A stretch of DNA of 24,488 bases from Choanephora cucurbitarum (taxonomy: Eukaryota; Mucoromycota; Mucoromycetes; Mucorales; Choanephoraceae). The notes beneath the pieces are model-generated. The model was not told where the DNA came from and made no database searches. It saw only the letters and a list, made by a program, of their open reading frames with translations. The stretch covers positions 1 through 24,488 of the forward strand of contig JAIWNI010000207.1 of assembly GCA_025331435.1 (NCBI GenBank), given 5' to 3'. The stretch's first letter is position 1; each line of letters begins with the position of its first letter. This document shows, piece by piece, positions 1 to 9,925 of this stretch. Made by a program: the position numbers and the translations under genes.

Positions 1-472
1 CATTGAATGAGCTGTCTTGCCACCTTTTAAGAGTAATGCTGCTGTACCACTTGCTGCGACTGCAAGAGCTATGCCACCATCTCGTCTAATAGTGTCAAGT
101 AAGGCGTTAAACAAAAACGTTTTGTCTGTACCTCCTGGACCATCAACAAATAGTATTTTAGGCTTCAAGGTGTCGTGAGATGCGATCAACGAATGGACTT
201 CATTGACAACAGATTGTTGGTCTTCGTTCAAGTTGTAGTGCTGTTCAGGTTGTGAGGCTGCTAATGCACTTAGAAGCAAATGTTCCCTAATGAGTCTAGG
301 CAATCTTAACTGTTCTTCTGTCAAAAGTGAACCGTAATGATTGCGGCCATCAATAACTGGCAGACAAAATTTAGAATAGTTTTTTAGTGTCATGCCATGT
401 TGTTGCAATCCGTCTTCAATGTCATAAATACCACATTCATAAGTCTGCTCATTGGCAGAAACTGCAGGGTCA
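1..472 (-). pseudogene. Helitron 1 helicase segment (start of PIF1-type domain)
   Basis: An open minus-strand frame of about 157 codons runs into the left edge. It holds the Rep-helicase linker (LLTEEQLRLPRLIREH, then LNEDQQSVVN) and the start of a PIF1/RecD-like SF1 helicase: VDGPGGTDKT at about 122..151 and the ASGTAALLLKGGKTAHSM block at about 4..57. In this family Walker A normally reads GPGGTGKT, so the Gly before Lys has become Asp here, which should damage ATP binding. The frame joins the next segment at 3559 once the intervening element and one TCA are removed, giving LLNDPAVSANE across the junction. No stop occurs in this stretch. Confidence 0.88.
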
Positions 473-488
473 CACTACGGCTCAAATT
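473..488 (+). repeat. Left terminal inverted repeat of CACTA element 1
   Basis: The sequence is CACTACGGCTCAAATT. It pairs with the reverse complement of 3543..3558, with one mismatch at position 13. Confidence 0.88.
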
Positions 489-519
489 AAAACCCGGTTG
501 TCGTCTTTACTAGGCAACC

Positions 520-551
520 GACATAATTTTATGTCATGGAGGGCAGAAAAA
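520..551 (+). repeat. Left subterminal repeat with near-palindrome, CACTA element 1
   Basis: GACATAATTTTATGTC (520..535) is followed by a GGAGGGCA-type tail. The same unit recurs in the same orientation near the right end (3516..3545). Just outside it, CGGTTG (495..500) and CAACCG (515..520) form a short inverted repeat. Confidence 0.6.
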
Positions 552-588
552 AATTTGTGAACGTATTCTGGCAGTTTGAATGATGAAA

Positions 589-3510
589 ATGTCGACTTTA
601 TTTTATGTGGTGCAAGAGACAAGTAATCGGAAGTGGCGTTTTAAGTTTGAAGAAGATTCGAGATGGTGAGATTGACATGATTTTTTTCCTCATCATATTT
701 TATATGAAAAAAGTCAAAGACAAAAGTTAATAGCTGGTAAAAAATCACTTTTTTTCCAAAAGTAAAGAAAAACGAAAAAAAAAACCAGATTTACTTCTCC
801 GCACGATAATGATAAACTTGAGACCAGGGGTCAAAGAGACCAGGATTCCTTAATGAGAGCATCTAAAAATCGTAATGGGGGGGAGTAGAAAGTGTAGAAA
901 TAAAACATGCAAAGCAAATAGATGCCGATTTTAACGATTTTAGATTTTTTGAAAGTCAACATTCTCTTTTTAGACAACTCTTCATGAAGAAGCATAAAGC
1001 ATCCACAAATAAGAAAAAGCCTTTAGCATATAACTTTTTTTGAAAAAAAAAAAGCGGTCAATTATAAGGCCACTATGTTTCTTTGATTACCAAGATGAAG
1101 CATATTAAATCAGTTGCCTATCAATTGTTTGTACGGTGTAAGACAAACAAATAGACGCTTGATGGTAAAAGAGTTATTCTCAATTCAAGGTGCGATATCA
1201 GATATAGAATGGATATGAAACAAAGCAGTTAATTGTCTCTATAGTCGCTGCAAACTAAAGATTTCATATTGTGAAAGAGGTAACTATTCATCCCTCACTA
1301 GTAATGCATTGACTGAAGTTATCATCGAGAATATTGAACTCGTAATTTTTTTCTTTCTTATATTATGCATTTATAAAAAATGGACTCAAGATGATTCAAT
1401 TGAAATAATACAAATTCCTGCAAATCCAAGACATCAACATATTCCGTCATTTCTACCATCACTTCATTGGTGCATTATCAACTTTTCTTCCCATCATGAC
1501 TAAGATTTGACTAAATTCGAATTATTTGTTCTTTCCCTTGTATCTCTTTTCATTACTTTTCGTTTTCTAGATACACGGCAAAAGACAGTGTTTATTTTTA
1601 AGAAGTTGATCATTTAAAAATACGTTTTAATCATGCTTCTCAAATGGCACTACTTGTCACACCTCTGCAAGTCTTTGTATGATGCAAATAATGTCTAGTC
1701 ACACTTATCTAAACTGCAACAAGCTTATCAGCAGCCATCTTGATAAAAGCATCTCACAGCTTGCTTCTAGTCCTAAGCCTACTTTCTAACGGGTAACTCC
1801 TCTACTATGTACGGTATATCATATACATTGGATGAATTATGTCCAAAACCCTCTCTATACACCATTTGTTCTCTTACTTGCAACCTTCAATCCTGCACAA
1901 ACATCTCAATTTGGCTTTTACGTAACTGTCTTATCTTTATAGGCATCCATAATCTTTACTTCCTTCCAATCAATCCATTTACCCGCTTCTCTTCTTCTTT
2001 GGTCCATCGTATGCTCTTATCGTATCCAACTTAATCACTTGTTATACTCTCACTTAGCTAATCCATTCTTGTCTATAGATCGTTTTAAGGCTTCTTAGTC
2101 ATTTTTCTTTCTGAATTATGCTTCCTGTCTACTTACTTGGTCGTTCATATCTCATCATGCATTACATTGTGTGATTCAAGTTGCATGATGCCTAATTGAC
2201 TCGGTTGACTTCATTTTCTCGTCGTTTTGGTAATTCTGATTGCTTTTTCTGTCTGACTTTGACCGTATCTGCACATCTACAGGCCTACATAATCCTGCTG
2301 CCTACCCTGAGGTACTCATCAGTAGACGACCTGCTTGAATGTTACATTCTTACCTGCTATTGACTCTTGTAACACTGGTATCGTCTGCTTTCACCTACTC
2401 AATAGCTCTGCATTGCAATTTGGCTCTGCTACTTGACTGTAAGTTTCATTTCCCAACCGATGGACACATGTTGTGACTCATTTAAGTGCAAACCTTAAAA
2501 ATCTTCCGCGCATCGTTGAGAGAAGTGACAAAACTGGCTCTCAAGCGGTAAACTCAACTCTATTTCGTGTATTTGCTTCTTTGATTGTAGTCTTTGTCAA
2601 GATCTAGTTCAAATCACTTGCTCAGAGAACAAGATGTACTCATGATTGGTAACAAAGACGCGTCAATGAGGACGAATCCAACTCTTTTTTTAAAAAAAGT
2701 GATTCAAGTCTCATCTTTATTCTTTTTTTCGAATAGACTATCTATCTAGTGTTTCTTTTTCTATATCGCTTGTTGTGTTGACTGCTTGGCTCTTCTGATG
2801 ACTTGTTCTACTACTCCATATGCATCATCTGGTCTGTAGGCTTCAAGAAAAAAAAGTTGAGCAAGCCAAGAACAAAAAAATTCAGCTGAATTTCAAAACA
2901 AAATTGTTTTAAGCGCTGGATCTGTCAAGCAGTAAAAGATTCTTCAAAAGGCTGAATTCTGATAATAAGACGTATTATTCAACTAGAAATTGCTCGCAAA
3001 GGTCAACTAAAAGGCGTATCTGGATTCCCAATGTATCATTTGAATCTGAAGTATCCAATACATCATTCTAGCTAGTGAAACGAAGGCTGGAATCCATAGT
3101 TCATTAAAGAAGTGTCCAAATATGGATTATATAAGGATCTACATTTTATTATAATAAAGAAGCCCTATTTGACCTATACATCCAATAAGCATACCTAAAT
3201 TTTAAATGACGCTCAATATAGAGAAGCCTAATATGGCTATAAACAAACTAATCCTGTCATCATACTAAGAAACATGCGCATTCATGTATACCTAATCCTC
3301 TTGATCCTATTTGTTCTTACGATATGCGTAAGCAGCAATCTATCAAACCGAATTCATTCCTATTAAATACACCCTACTTTTTCATTGGATCAATGTCAAA
3401 TAAAAAAGCCCAGGTTGGCATTTTTTTGTCGTGGGTGAACAAAATTTTGACGGTAGCATAATAACTTTTTCTGCGATTGCATTAATAAAAACCTCAAAAA
3501 ATATTGTTCA
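589..3510. other. Interior of CACTA element 1 without recognisable genes
   Basis: About 2.9 kb of AT-rich sequence is interrupted by stops in all frames. The longest ATG-initiated frames are 64 and 75 codons (1309..1503 and 1807..2034). Their composition is Ile/Phe/Leu/Ser-rich, as expected from random AT-rich DNA, and they show no motif. I see no RNA gene and no regular repeat array here. Confidence 0.6.
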
Positions 3511-3515
3511 TTTTT

Positions 3516-3531
3516 GACATAAATTTATGTC
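3516..3531. repeat. Perfect 16-bp palindrome in right subterminal repeat of CACTA element 1
   Basis: GACATAAATTTATGTC is its own reverse complement. With the GAGGGCAAAA that follows, it matches the left copy at 520..551 in direct orientation, differing at a few positions. A binding site for a transposition protein is possible but is not shown by the sequence. Confidence 0.7.
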
Positions 3532-3542
3532 ACCGAGGGCAA

Positions 3543-3558
3543 AATCTGAGCCGTAGTG
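3543..3558 (-). repeat. Right terminal inverted repeat of CACTA element 1
   Basis: On the minus strand it reads CACTACGGCTCAGATT, matching the left end at 15 of 16 positions. The host-side TCA follows at 3559..3561. Confidence 0.88.
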
Positions 3559-6122
3559 TCATTTAACAACTGCTGTCGCTTTCTCAGGTAGTCTTCAGTC
3601 ATTGCATCTCGATATTTCATCCACAAAGCATAAGGATCTTGAGGAGAGTTGAAGACCAAGATAACGACGAAAAGATTACGCAAAGCCATTGGCATTTGGT
3701 AAGTGACAGCCTCTCCTAAGCAATTATCCCATTCCTGTCATCTCTTAACAGGTTCATGGCACAGGCGACCTCACGGAAGGTACTATAGGTAGTCCCATCA
3801 TATGTCTTGATGTCTTCAAAACATTTAGCACCACAAACATGATGTAATAGCATTCGAGGGCAGTACATTTCAGTTTCTCTTGGTGAAATGGAATAGATTC
3901 GACCAGTTGTTGCATCAAGGTTTCTTTTCCTTATCTTCCATTCACCATCTTTCTTGTACCAAACGTATTTTTCTGGAAATTCAATGTACAGAAAATGGCG
4001 TGCGTATTCACTTGCAACATTGGCTTTAAACCAAGCTGTTAGAGTGGTGTCTTTTGTAGGTCTATTCAAGACATCATCAGCCTGATCCTCTGCATCGAAG
4101 TAAACTGGCTCTTCACCTGGCAAGTGAATATTGAGCCGTTGATGCTTGAGAAATTCATCATGCAAACTAAAAGAAAAGAGTCTCCAACAGGCTTCAGATG
4201 CAGAGACATATCTGGAATCGATGAATCTTTGGATTTCATCGTTTTGTTCTACTAACATTTGAGCCATGTCATTGCCTTTGTATAGATATTTGTACACATA
4301 TTTCACAGAAATGAAAGTTGCACATAGCTCGACATTTATGTGTGCATTGTACTTGATAGACAAGTAAGGATTGTAAGATACAACCCATCTATTGTCTAAT
4401 GCAAGACCCTTTCGTCGTACACATCGTCTATCATCTCTTCTTCTGTAGTCAGGATATCCACCTTGAGAATTTTCAGATATATGAGTTGCATCAATGAACT
4501 TCTTGGGAAATTTTTTTTTGCATTGACCATCTACCATGCAAGGTGCCGATGGATCTAGTAGGCCGCAAGGACCGTGCATCATATTTCGCGAAATAGTATT
4601 AAAGAGGAGTGGATGGGCTGACTCATCTGGTATTTCTGCTGAAATTATGTTGTCGATTTCATCCACATTGATTTTATCATTGGAGAATAAAATCAACAAA
4701 ATGTGGGCATGTGGTAAACCACGTTTTGAAATTCAATTGTGTATACACATCCAACAACTTCACCAAATATCTGACCCTTTTTGACATCTTGTAAGAGCGA
4801 TTTTAGCTTCATATTGAAGACACGACCACAGAGATCAGGTCGGTCATTTGCCGTTCGGTTATAAAGCAGCTGTTCCTTAATTTCAGGCCAATTGAGATTG
4901 CATGTAAAAGTTATGAACAGGTCAGGTTTACCAAATTTGGGTACAATACTCATGGCATCTTGGTATAACTGTGTCATATGGCGTGGACCGCCAATAAATG
5001 AAGAGGGCAGAATGATTTTTTCGTCTACAGCACTCATATCGCCATACCCGGCTTTTACTGCGTCTTGCAAATTGTTGTACAACTCACAACGAAGACTCTT
5101 TTGATTGTGACGAAGATAATTGAGTCTTTCTTGCTCCATTTTTACATACATATTGACTACATGTTGACGGAATAATGGACCAAAAAGGTGTAAATGACAG
5201 ACATCAGTAGTAGGAGTGAGAGCACGATACATCAGATGAAGTCGATAAAACTGCATAATCGTAATGGATTTTGATCCCGTTATGTCTTTGGATGGGATGT
5301 TTCATCCAGAAGTTCCCTTAGGAAACATCAACACATAGTGCATTGGATCATAGTGTTGATTGATTTCGTTGATGGTTTGATACTGATTGCCATTTTGATC
5401 AGTATTTTTGAATCTAATAACTACATCACGGTGTGAAGGCTTAGTGGAATCTGAAGTAGTGGTTGAGCCAAAAATCAAAACACCAATCTCAGTATTAGAG
5501 GTGGGTCTATTGTATCGTCTGGAATCAGGTGTACCCTCTGACTGGAATACCATACTTAAATCAGCCATGCCTCCAGGAGTATCTCTGTCAATTTGAGTCA
5601 TTGTCTTAAAGACCCTTACAAAAGGGTTGATTTGATGCATTAAATTTTGAAGCTTTTCTAACGTTTCAATTAAGAGATGCTTAGCAATAGAATGTCTGTT
5701 TTGAAGCTCATTAGATGCATCATAAACATAAATTTGAGCAAAATTGGGCATCTGTCCATCTCCAGGAGTCAAAGAAGTGCCCACACGGTGATACATGCTG
5801 CCATGAATACGAAATGCATATGCCCCGTTTTGTCTGTTTCGAACTGAGGCGTCTAACTTAACATCAAGAGAAGTGAGCGAAAGAGCATTGTTGTATGCTC
5901 GAAGATTTTTTTGGAATTCAGCAGACTCAACGTTGGATCCTTTCAACATATCTCCAATTATAGTCGGTGTAGCAGGAATTGATTGCAAAACGTATTGTCC
6001 TTTTCCACAGCAAAGTTGAAACGTAGGCAATGATTTTGACACGCTATTTCTTTCATCGATCCACAGCAAAGCCTTACAATGTGTGCATTCCACTTTCATT
6101 TTACCCAAATGATGGCGAACTA
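3559..6122 (-). pseudogene. Helitron 1 Rep nuclease segment
   Basis: This is the middle part of a Helitron Rep/helicase. From the N-terminal side it has the Cys-rich finger (VECTHCKALLW ... LCCGKG, about 6000..6100), the Helitron-like N domain, the HUH motif RGLPHAH (near 4710) and the catalytic Tyr block KYVYKYLYKG (near 4280), both essential in Rep. Three lesions break it: an in-frame TGA at 5302..5304 where relatives have Trp, a lost base in the A run read at 4724..4727 just before HUH, and a lost base near 3735 after the YxxK block. All catalytic residues remain readable across the three frames. It joins the N-terminal piece across the pogo element, giving TSEIVRHHLGKM over the TA. Confidence 0.9.
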
Positions 6123-6147
6123 CAGTCATCCCCCGATTTAGGGAACG
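6123..6147 (+). repeat. Left 25-bp terminal inverted repeat of the pogo element
   Basis: It begins CAGTCATCCCCCGATTTAGG and is identical to the reverse complement of 9041..9065. Further TAGGGAACG motifs follow up to about 6240. Confidence 0.93.
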
Positions 6148-7175
6148 ATTTTGATTTAGGGAACGGTCTTGAGGGAACCGATGTTCGGTTACCGCCTAAC
6201 GTGCCTTATAATTGCTTTAAGGAATAGGGAACGGTTCTGTGGCAACCCGTTCCTTATTTAATTTCATATGCCGCTAGTGAGAGCCAATTATATTTCAGAA
6301 TTGCTTTATAAATTATTTCCGCTACTCTGTTTTAGACGGTCTCAATACAATAAGAATGATAAATTATTTCATATTCCATCATCCGCCCATCAAAACATGA
6401 TTATCTGTGATATTATGTTGGCTATTGCGTCAAAAATACAAAGTTAATTTGAAGTCATTATATTGTTGTGTTGACGACCATGCAATTGACTTTTCATACG
6501 TGAAGTCGCGTACATTGCATAGTTTCTTTGTAGTGAATGCTTCATATCAACCACTTCAAACATCCCTGTCATCGGAGTGATATTGAAGTAAACATCCCTG
6601 ACCTGTTTCCAAAAAAAGTTAAGAGATTGAGTATTCAAACACAGAATTATCTACTTGGAAATTGAGATGTACGCAAAATACGACTGCTAATTAGTATTTC
6701 GTATAGCACAACTATGCAATTTGTATGAGACATATCAGATCCTATACAATAATCTAAGCTTTACATAAACAGTGTCGATGTATACAGCTTTTATTGATGA
6801 AGGGTTTTTCTCAACACGTGTTCTTGAACTCCGCGATTCACTGTAACACAACCATGACTACTCAGTCAATGAATCTGAAGTGTTTCCAATTGAACAATGG
6901 CAGCTGTCATTTATCCCTTGAAGCAGCAACATCCCTTATTATTGATTCAGATTTTCAATGTTAGCATTATTTTTCGGACAAGGTAATCCATGATCAGAAT
7001 ATAAATACTTCTCAAAAAAACTGACTAGAATGAACTCAGTAACAGTTTTATTACCACCAATCACTTTTCATACCTAAATCGTAAGCATTCAATTGATTGA
7101 TCCACAAAAGCAATTGTGCTGAACACATAGACTAATAATAAGTTTTGTAGTCAATATAAATCACTCTTTTTTCAA
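6148..7175. other. 5' non-coding part of the pogo element
   Basis: About 1 kb of AT-rich sequence lies between the left inverted repeat and the transposase start. The first 100 bp repeat parts of the terminal repeat (TAGGGAACG and AGGGAACCG variants). Beyond that I see no ORF with recognisable content and no clear TATA box. The promoter must lie here but cannot be pinpointed. Confidence 0.5.
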
Positions 7176-7905
7176 ATGGATACTACTTTACAACACTCCC
7201 GCAAAAGATTAAGACTTTCTGATAAAGCAGCCATCAAGCAAGAGCTTTTCAATAACAGCAACTGGTCTTATTCTAAACTAGGTGCTTGGGCAAAAGAAGA
7301 ATTCGATTTGGAAAAACCTCTCTCCAAGGGTGTTATTAGCAGAATTGTTCAAGACGATAGTCTTCTTTCTATGAGCGAAACAGATCTCCAGAAGAAGAGC
7401 AAGAAGACCACCAATCTCGTAGCTTTAGAAGAATAAGTCGAAAAGTTCGTCCTCGATATGCAAGCCAAGCAATTACCAGTTAGCGGATACTTGATTTCAA
7501 GCATGGCCTTACGATTTGTCAAGGATATGCAAATAGAAGACGAATTCAATGCATCCAAAGGCTGGTTTGATCGCTTTATCAGTAGAAAGTCCTTGCGATC
7601 ATTCAACTTGCATGGTGAAGCTGCCTCCATTGACATTAACATTGACAGCATTTAGCGCCGCTTGCAGGAGCTAAGAGACATCATCGCTGAGTATGAGCTT
7701 AGAGATGTGTTCAATTTGGATGAAACTGGATTGTTCTACAACCAAATTGTCAAGAGAACCTATGCCAAAGAGCGCATTTCCGGCACCAAGATCACAAAGG
7801 AGCGAATCACTATGGTTCTGATGTGCAATGCCGATGGATCTTTCAAGTTCGATCCAGTGTTCATTGGTAAAGCTGAAAAGCCTAGATGTTTTAAAAAAAA
7901 GACAG

Positions 7906-7957
7906 GTACGCATAGCTCACTTATAACTCTGTTTGAGACTAACATTTCTATTCAAAG
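7906..7957 (+). other. Intron 1 of the pogo transposase
   Basis: The 52-bp intron has GTACGC at the donor and CAAAG at the acceptor. Splicing joins ACA-G to GT-TTC-GAC, giving KKKTGFDHGS across the junction. This is the usual DDE_1 order between the first and second catalytic Asp. Confidence 0.85.
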
Positions 7958-8216
7958 GTTTCGACCATGGTTCCATCTACTACCATAACTCAAAGGCCTG
8001 GATGACCAAGCATGTATTCAACAAGATGATGAGACTCATTGACCGAAGAATGGGTGTGATGGACCGAAAGATTCTTCTTCTCTTGGACAATGCCAGCAGC
8101 CATTCAAAAGACCTAGCATTAAAGAATGTAAGATTAGAACACTTGCCAGCTAACACCACAAGCCATGTGCAACCACTAGACGCTGGTATCATCGCCAACT
8201 TTAAAAGCAATTATAA

Positions 8217-8268
8217 GTAAGTTATATTTAATGATCTGAATATTACTGTTTTCTAAACACTGAATTAG
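8217..8268 (+). other. Intron 2 of the pogo transposase
   Basis: The 52-bp intron has donor GTAAGT and acceptor AATTAG. Splicing joins AA to A within a Lys codon, so that NYK continues as KKQAILCGC. Unspliced, the frame stops at once. Confidence 0.85.
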
Positions 8269-8877
8269 AAAAAAACAAGCCATTCTCTGCGGTTGTAGAT
8301 ACATGAGAAACAGAGAAGCAACCGACGACATGTACAAAGTGAATCAGTTAGACGCAATGCACTTTTGTAAAGCAGCATGGAATTTTGTCACCCCGCAAAC
8401 CATCACCAACTGCTTTCAGCATACCACCTTGATGAAAGGCAAAACTGTGTCCGCTGCATTCAACGAAGACCAAGAAGCTGAAGTTGATTCAACATTAGAA
8501 AGCATACGACAGACTGTGAATGCCGAATCCGAGGGAATGATGGAGGAGATCGAAGCCGCTGTATATGACTTGGCTGTGGATGAAGAAAGCATCCAAGTGC
8601 GCGAGGATCTGACTTTGAACGAAGATGAGGATTTCAGCATTTTGGAAGAAACGAATGAAGACAATGAAGTAGAAGATGAAAATAAGACAATTATTGACGA
8701 ACTTCTTCTTAGGTTGAAAATGACCATTGCCGACATTATCCCAAGAACCGAAGTTCAAGAGTGCTTCTTGATAGATGCAATTCAGATGATGAAGCAAGTC
8801 GAGTCTGAAAAAATTGCTCAGAAAACCACTTAGTCAAAAGTAGTTGATTACTTTCTTCCTTCTTTTTCCTATAATTA

Positions 8878-8883
8878 AATAAA
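8878..8883 (+). terminator. Possible polyadenylation signal of the pogo transposase
   Basis: AATAAA lies about 45 bp after the stop codon at 8831..8833. The context is AT-rich, so chance occurrence is possible. Confidence 0.4.
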
Positions 8884-9040
8884 CATTTGCACTTTAAGCA
8901 TAATTAAAGTATTCTTGACATATTAAACTAATTTGATTGGTGCGGAGCTATTATAACTGGGATTAAAAGTTGCACTGCGGAGCTTTATTTTCAATAGGGA
9001 ACGATATAGATTTAGGGAACGGTGTTGAGGGAACCGAAAC

Positions 9041-9065
9041 CGTTCCCTAAATCGGGGGATGACTG
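9041..9065 (-). repeat. Right 25-bp terminal inverted repeat of the pogo element
   Basis: It is the perfect reverse complement of 6123..6147. The Helitron-side TA is at 9066..9067. Confidence 0.93.
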
Positions 9066-9413
9066 TATCTCAGATGTAATGTTTGGATTTCTGCCTACCA
9101 AGTGAGCAGTCATGGAGCGATTTCTCACATTAAAAGTGACAGGGCAGTCATCAACACCGTGATTGCTGTTACAGCCGTTGCAAGGAACAGGTTGCTCAAC
9201 TTGTTCCGTTTGAATGTTGAAGCTATCTGATTCAAGAGTCTCAACAGGTTGAATGAGCTCAGAAGGCTCAACAGACTGAATAACTTCGAAAGTCTCAGAA
9301 GGCTCAGTATTAGACATTACTCGTAGACGACATCGCTTGCTTGTTCGACGACTATGACCTTCTTCATTACAACTGGCACAATATACTCGTTTTACTTGGT
9401 TGCTATTACTCAT
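9066..9413 (-). pseudogene. Helitron 1 N-terminal zinc-knuckle segment
   Basis: This first part of the Rep/helicase starts at the ATG at 9411..9413 (MSNSNQVKRVYC). Near residues 12-30 it has a C-x2-C-x4-H-x7-C module (CASCNEEGH...C), then an acidic stretch with repeated VEPSE/VETLE phrases, then CNGCNSNHGVDDC, a zinc-knuckle-like module. The natural frame ends at the TA where the pogo element begins. Reading on through the transposon adds a spurious tail of about 17 residues to a stop at 9012. The start is supported by position: Helitrons 2 and 3 also begin shortly before their first Cys module. Confidence 0.85.
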
Positions 9414-9536
9414 AGTGGCTGATTGGAAGGTTAAATGATACAGAAAAAGATATTAGCTTGAAAGTAAGGTTGATTTGCGTTCCTATCCTTACAATCAAAT
9501 TAAATTGGACGTAAAAGAGAAGGGGGTATTAATAAT
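9414..9536 (-). promoter_or_regulatory. Upstream region of Helitron 1
   Basis: About 120 bp lie between the Helitron 1 start codon and the GC-rich junction segment. This must contain the 5' terminus and probably the promoter. I see no convincing TATA box and cannot fix the 5'-TC terminus. Confidence 0.35.
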
Positions 9537-9835
9537 TTAAGAGAAACAAGCCTGTTTCAAATGAAACCGCCGTTGCGGTGATAAAATTTTGACCTTCGCT
9601 GCGCTATGGTATATTTTATCGACCTTCACTAAGGTTTGCCCGCTTCGCTGTTGAAACCGGCTTGCACTTCGCAGTGGGCTGTTTTGGCTAATCCGAATAG
9701 CATGGCAATGTGGGGGCCCCACCCAAATTTTTTTTGGACCTTCGCGACGGTATAAAATAGCCCCTACGCTACGCTTCGTGTATTTTAAACCTTTGCTTTG
9801 GTGAAAAAAACACGGGTCCCGGGGCAGCTTTAAAG
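9537..9835. repeat. GC-rich junction segment with an array of small hairpins
   Basis: The composition changes sharply from the AT-rich surroundings. Fourteen-base units ACC-N8-GGT lie at 9566..9579, 9622..9635, 9738..9751 and 9789..9802, with a 19-base version at 9592..9610. The first two have perfect 5-bp stems. Short AT-rich spacers (TAAAATTTT, ATATTTTATC, TATAAAATAG) separate several of them. CACTTCGCAGTG (9665..9676) and GTGGGGGCCCCAC (9710..9722) add further hairpins. It lies where the 3' terminus of Helitron 2 meets the 5' side of Helitron 1. It may be the Helitron 2 terminal region or an independent small repeat. The 61-codon minus ORF within it has no motif. Confidence 0.55.
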
Positions 9836-9925
9836 ATTTAACCTAATACGACAGTGTTGACTTTAAGATGATATACATGAGATTGAGTTGATAAGATATA
9901 TTTTTATTGAGAGAAAGGAAGATGA

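Larger units (their letters stand above)
473..3558. mobile_element. Non-autonomous DNA transposon with CACTA-type ends (CACTA element 1)
   Basis: The 3086-bp element is bounded by 16-bp terminal inverted repeats starting CACTACGGCTCA (15 of 16 match) and flanked by the 3-bp direct repeat TCA (470..472 and 3559..3561). CACTA ends with a 3-bp duplication are the signature of the EnSpm/CACTA superfamily. The interior is AT-rich, with many A and T runs and no ORF above 75 codons. I see no transposase motif on either strand, so it looks non-autonomous. Insertion split the helicase of Helitron 1. Its internal ends share a palindrome-containing direct repeat, listed separately. The superfamily call rests on ends and duplication only. 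Confidence 0.82.
7176..8833 (+). pseudogene. pogo-like transposase, two introns, two in-frame stops
   Basis: Exons 7176..7905, 7958..8216 and 8269..8833 total 1554 nt, or 517 residues plus stop. Residues about 13-60 form a pogo/Psq-like helix-turn-helix, and about 95-160 a CENP-B/Tc5-type DNA-binding domain (FNASKGWFDRF). A DDE_1 catalytic domain follows, with the three Asp of pogo enzymes in FNLDETG, LLLLDNASSH and VQPLDAGI. The last 170 residues are very acidic. Both introns are 52 bp with GT-AG borders and join the frame exactly. TAA at 7434..7436 and TAG at 7653..7655 interrupt the protein. Each is one C-to-T change away from a Gln codon and both lie before the catalytic domain, so this copy is probably inactive unless read through. 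Confidence 0.93.
6123..9065 (+). mobile_element. pogo-type (Tc1/mariner superfamily) DNA transposon
   Basis: The 2943-bp element has perfect 25-bp terminal inverted repeats beginning CAGTCATCCCCCGATTTAGG and TA on both sides (6121..6122 and 9066..9067), the Tc1/mariner target duplication. It encodes one plus-strand pogo-like transposase (7176..8833). About 1 kb of AT-rich sequence separates the left end from the gene, and I find nothing coding in it. TAGGGAACG recurs inside both ends. It inserted into Helitron 1 in the opposite transcriptional orientation. A short family member sits at 14372..14557. Confidence 0.95.
1..9413 (-). mobile_element. Helitron 1, left part cut off by the window, split by two DNA transposons
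   Basis: This is a rolling-circle transposon read on the minus strand. Three coding segments (9413..9066, 6122..3559 and 472..1) together give the N-terminal zinc fingers, the HUH Rep nuclease and the start of a PIF1-type helicase. The rest of the helicase and the 3' terminus lie beyond position 1. A pogo-type element (6123..9065) and a CACTA-end element (473..3558) interrupt it, and both rejoin the frame when one target duplication is kept. Independent damage is a TGG to TGA type stop at 5302..5304 and single-base frameshifts near 3735 and 4725. The 5' terminus was not located; it should lie between 9414 and about 9540. Confidence 0.9.

Noticed and set aside
1309..2034. Small ORFs of 64 and 75 codons in CACTA element 1
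   Set aside because: Hydrophobic, Ser/Ile/Leu-rich translations typical of AT-rich random sequence, with no motif or codon signal.
7349..7651. Minus-strand ORFs of about 100 codons over the pogo gene
   Set aside because: They are antisense shadows of the transposase; the plus strand has the domains, introns and catalytic residues.
9537..9722. 61-codon minus-strand ORF in the hairpin block
   Set aside because: Built from repeated hairpin sequence, without motif or homologous counterpart in the other Helitron junction.
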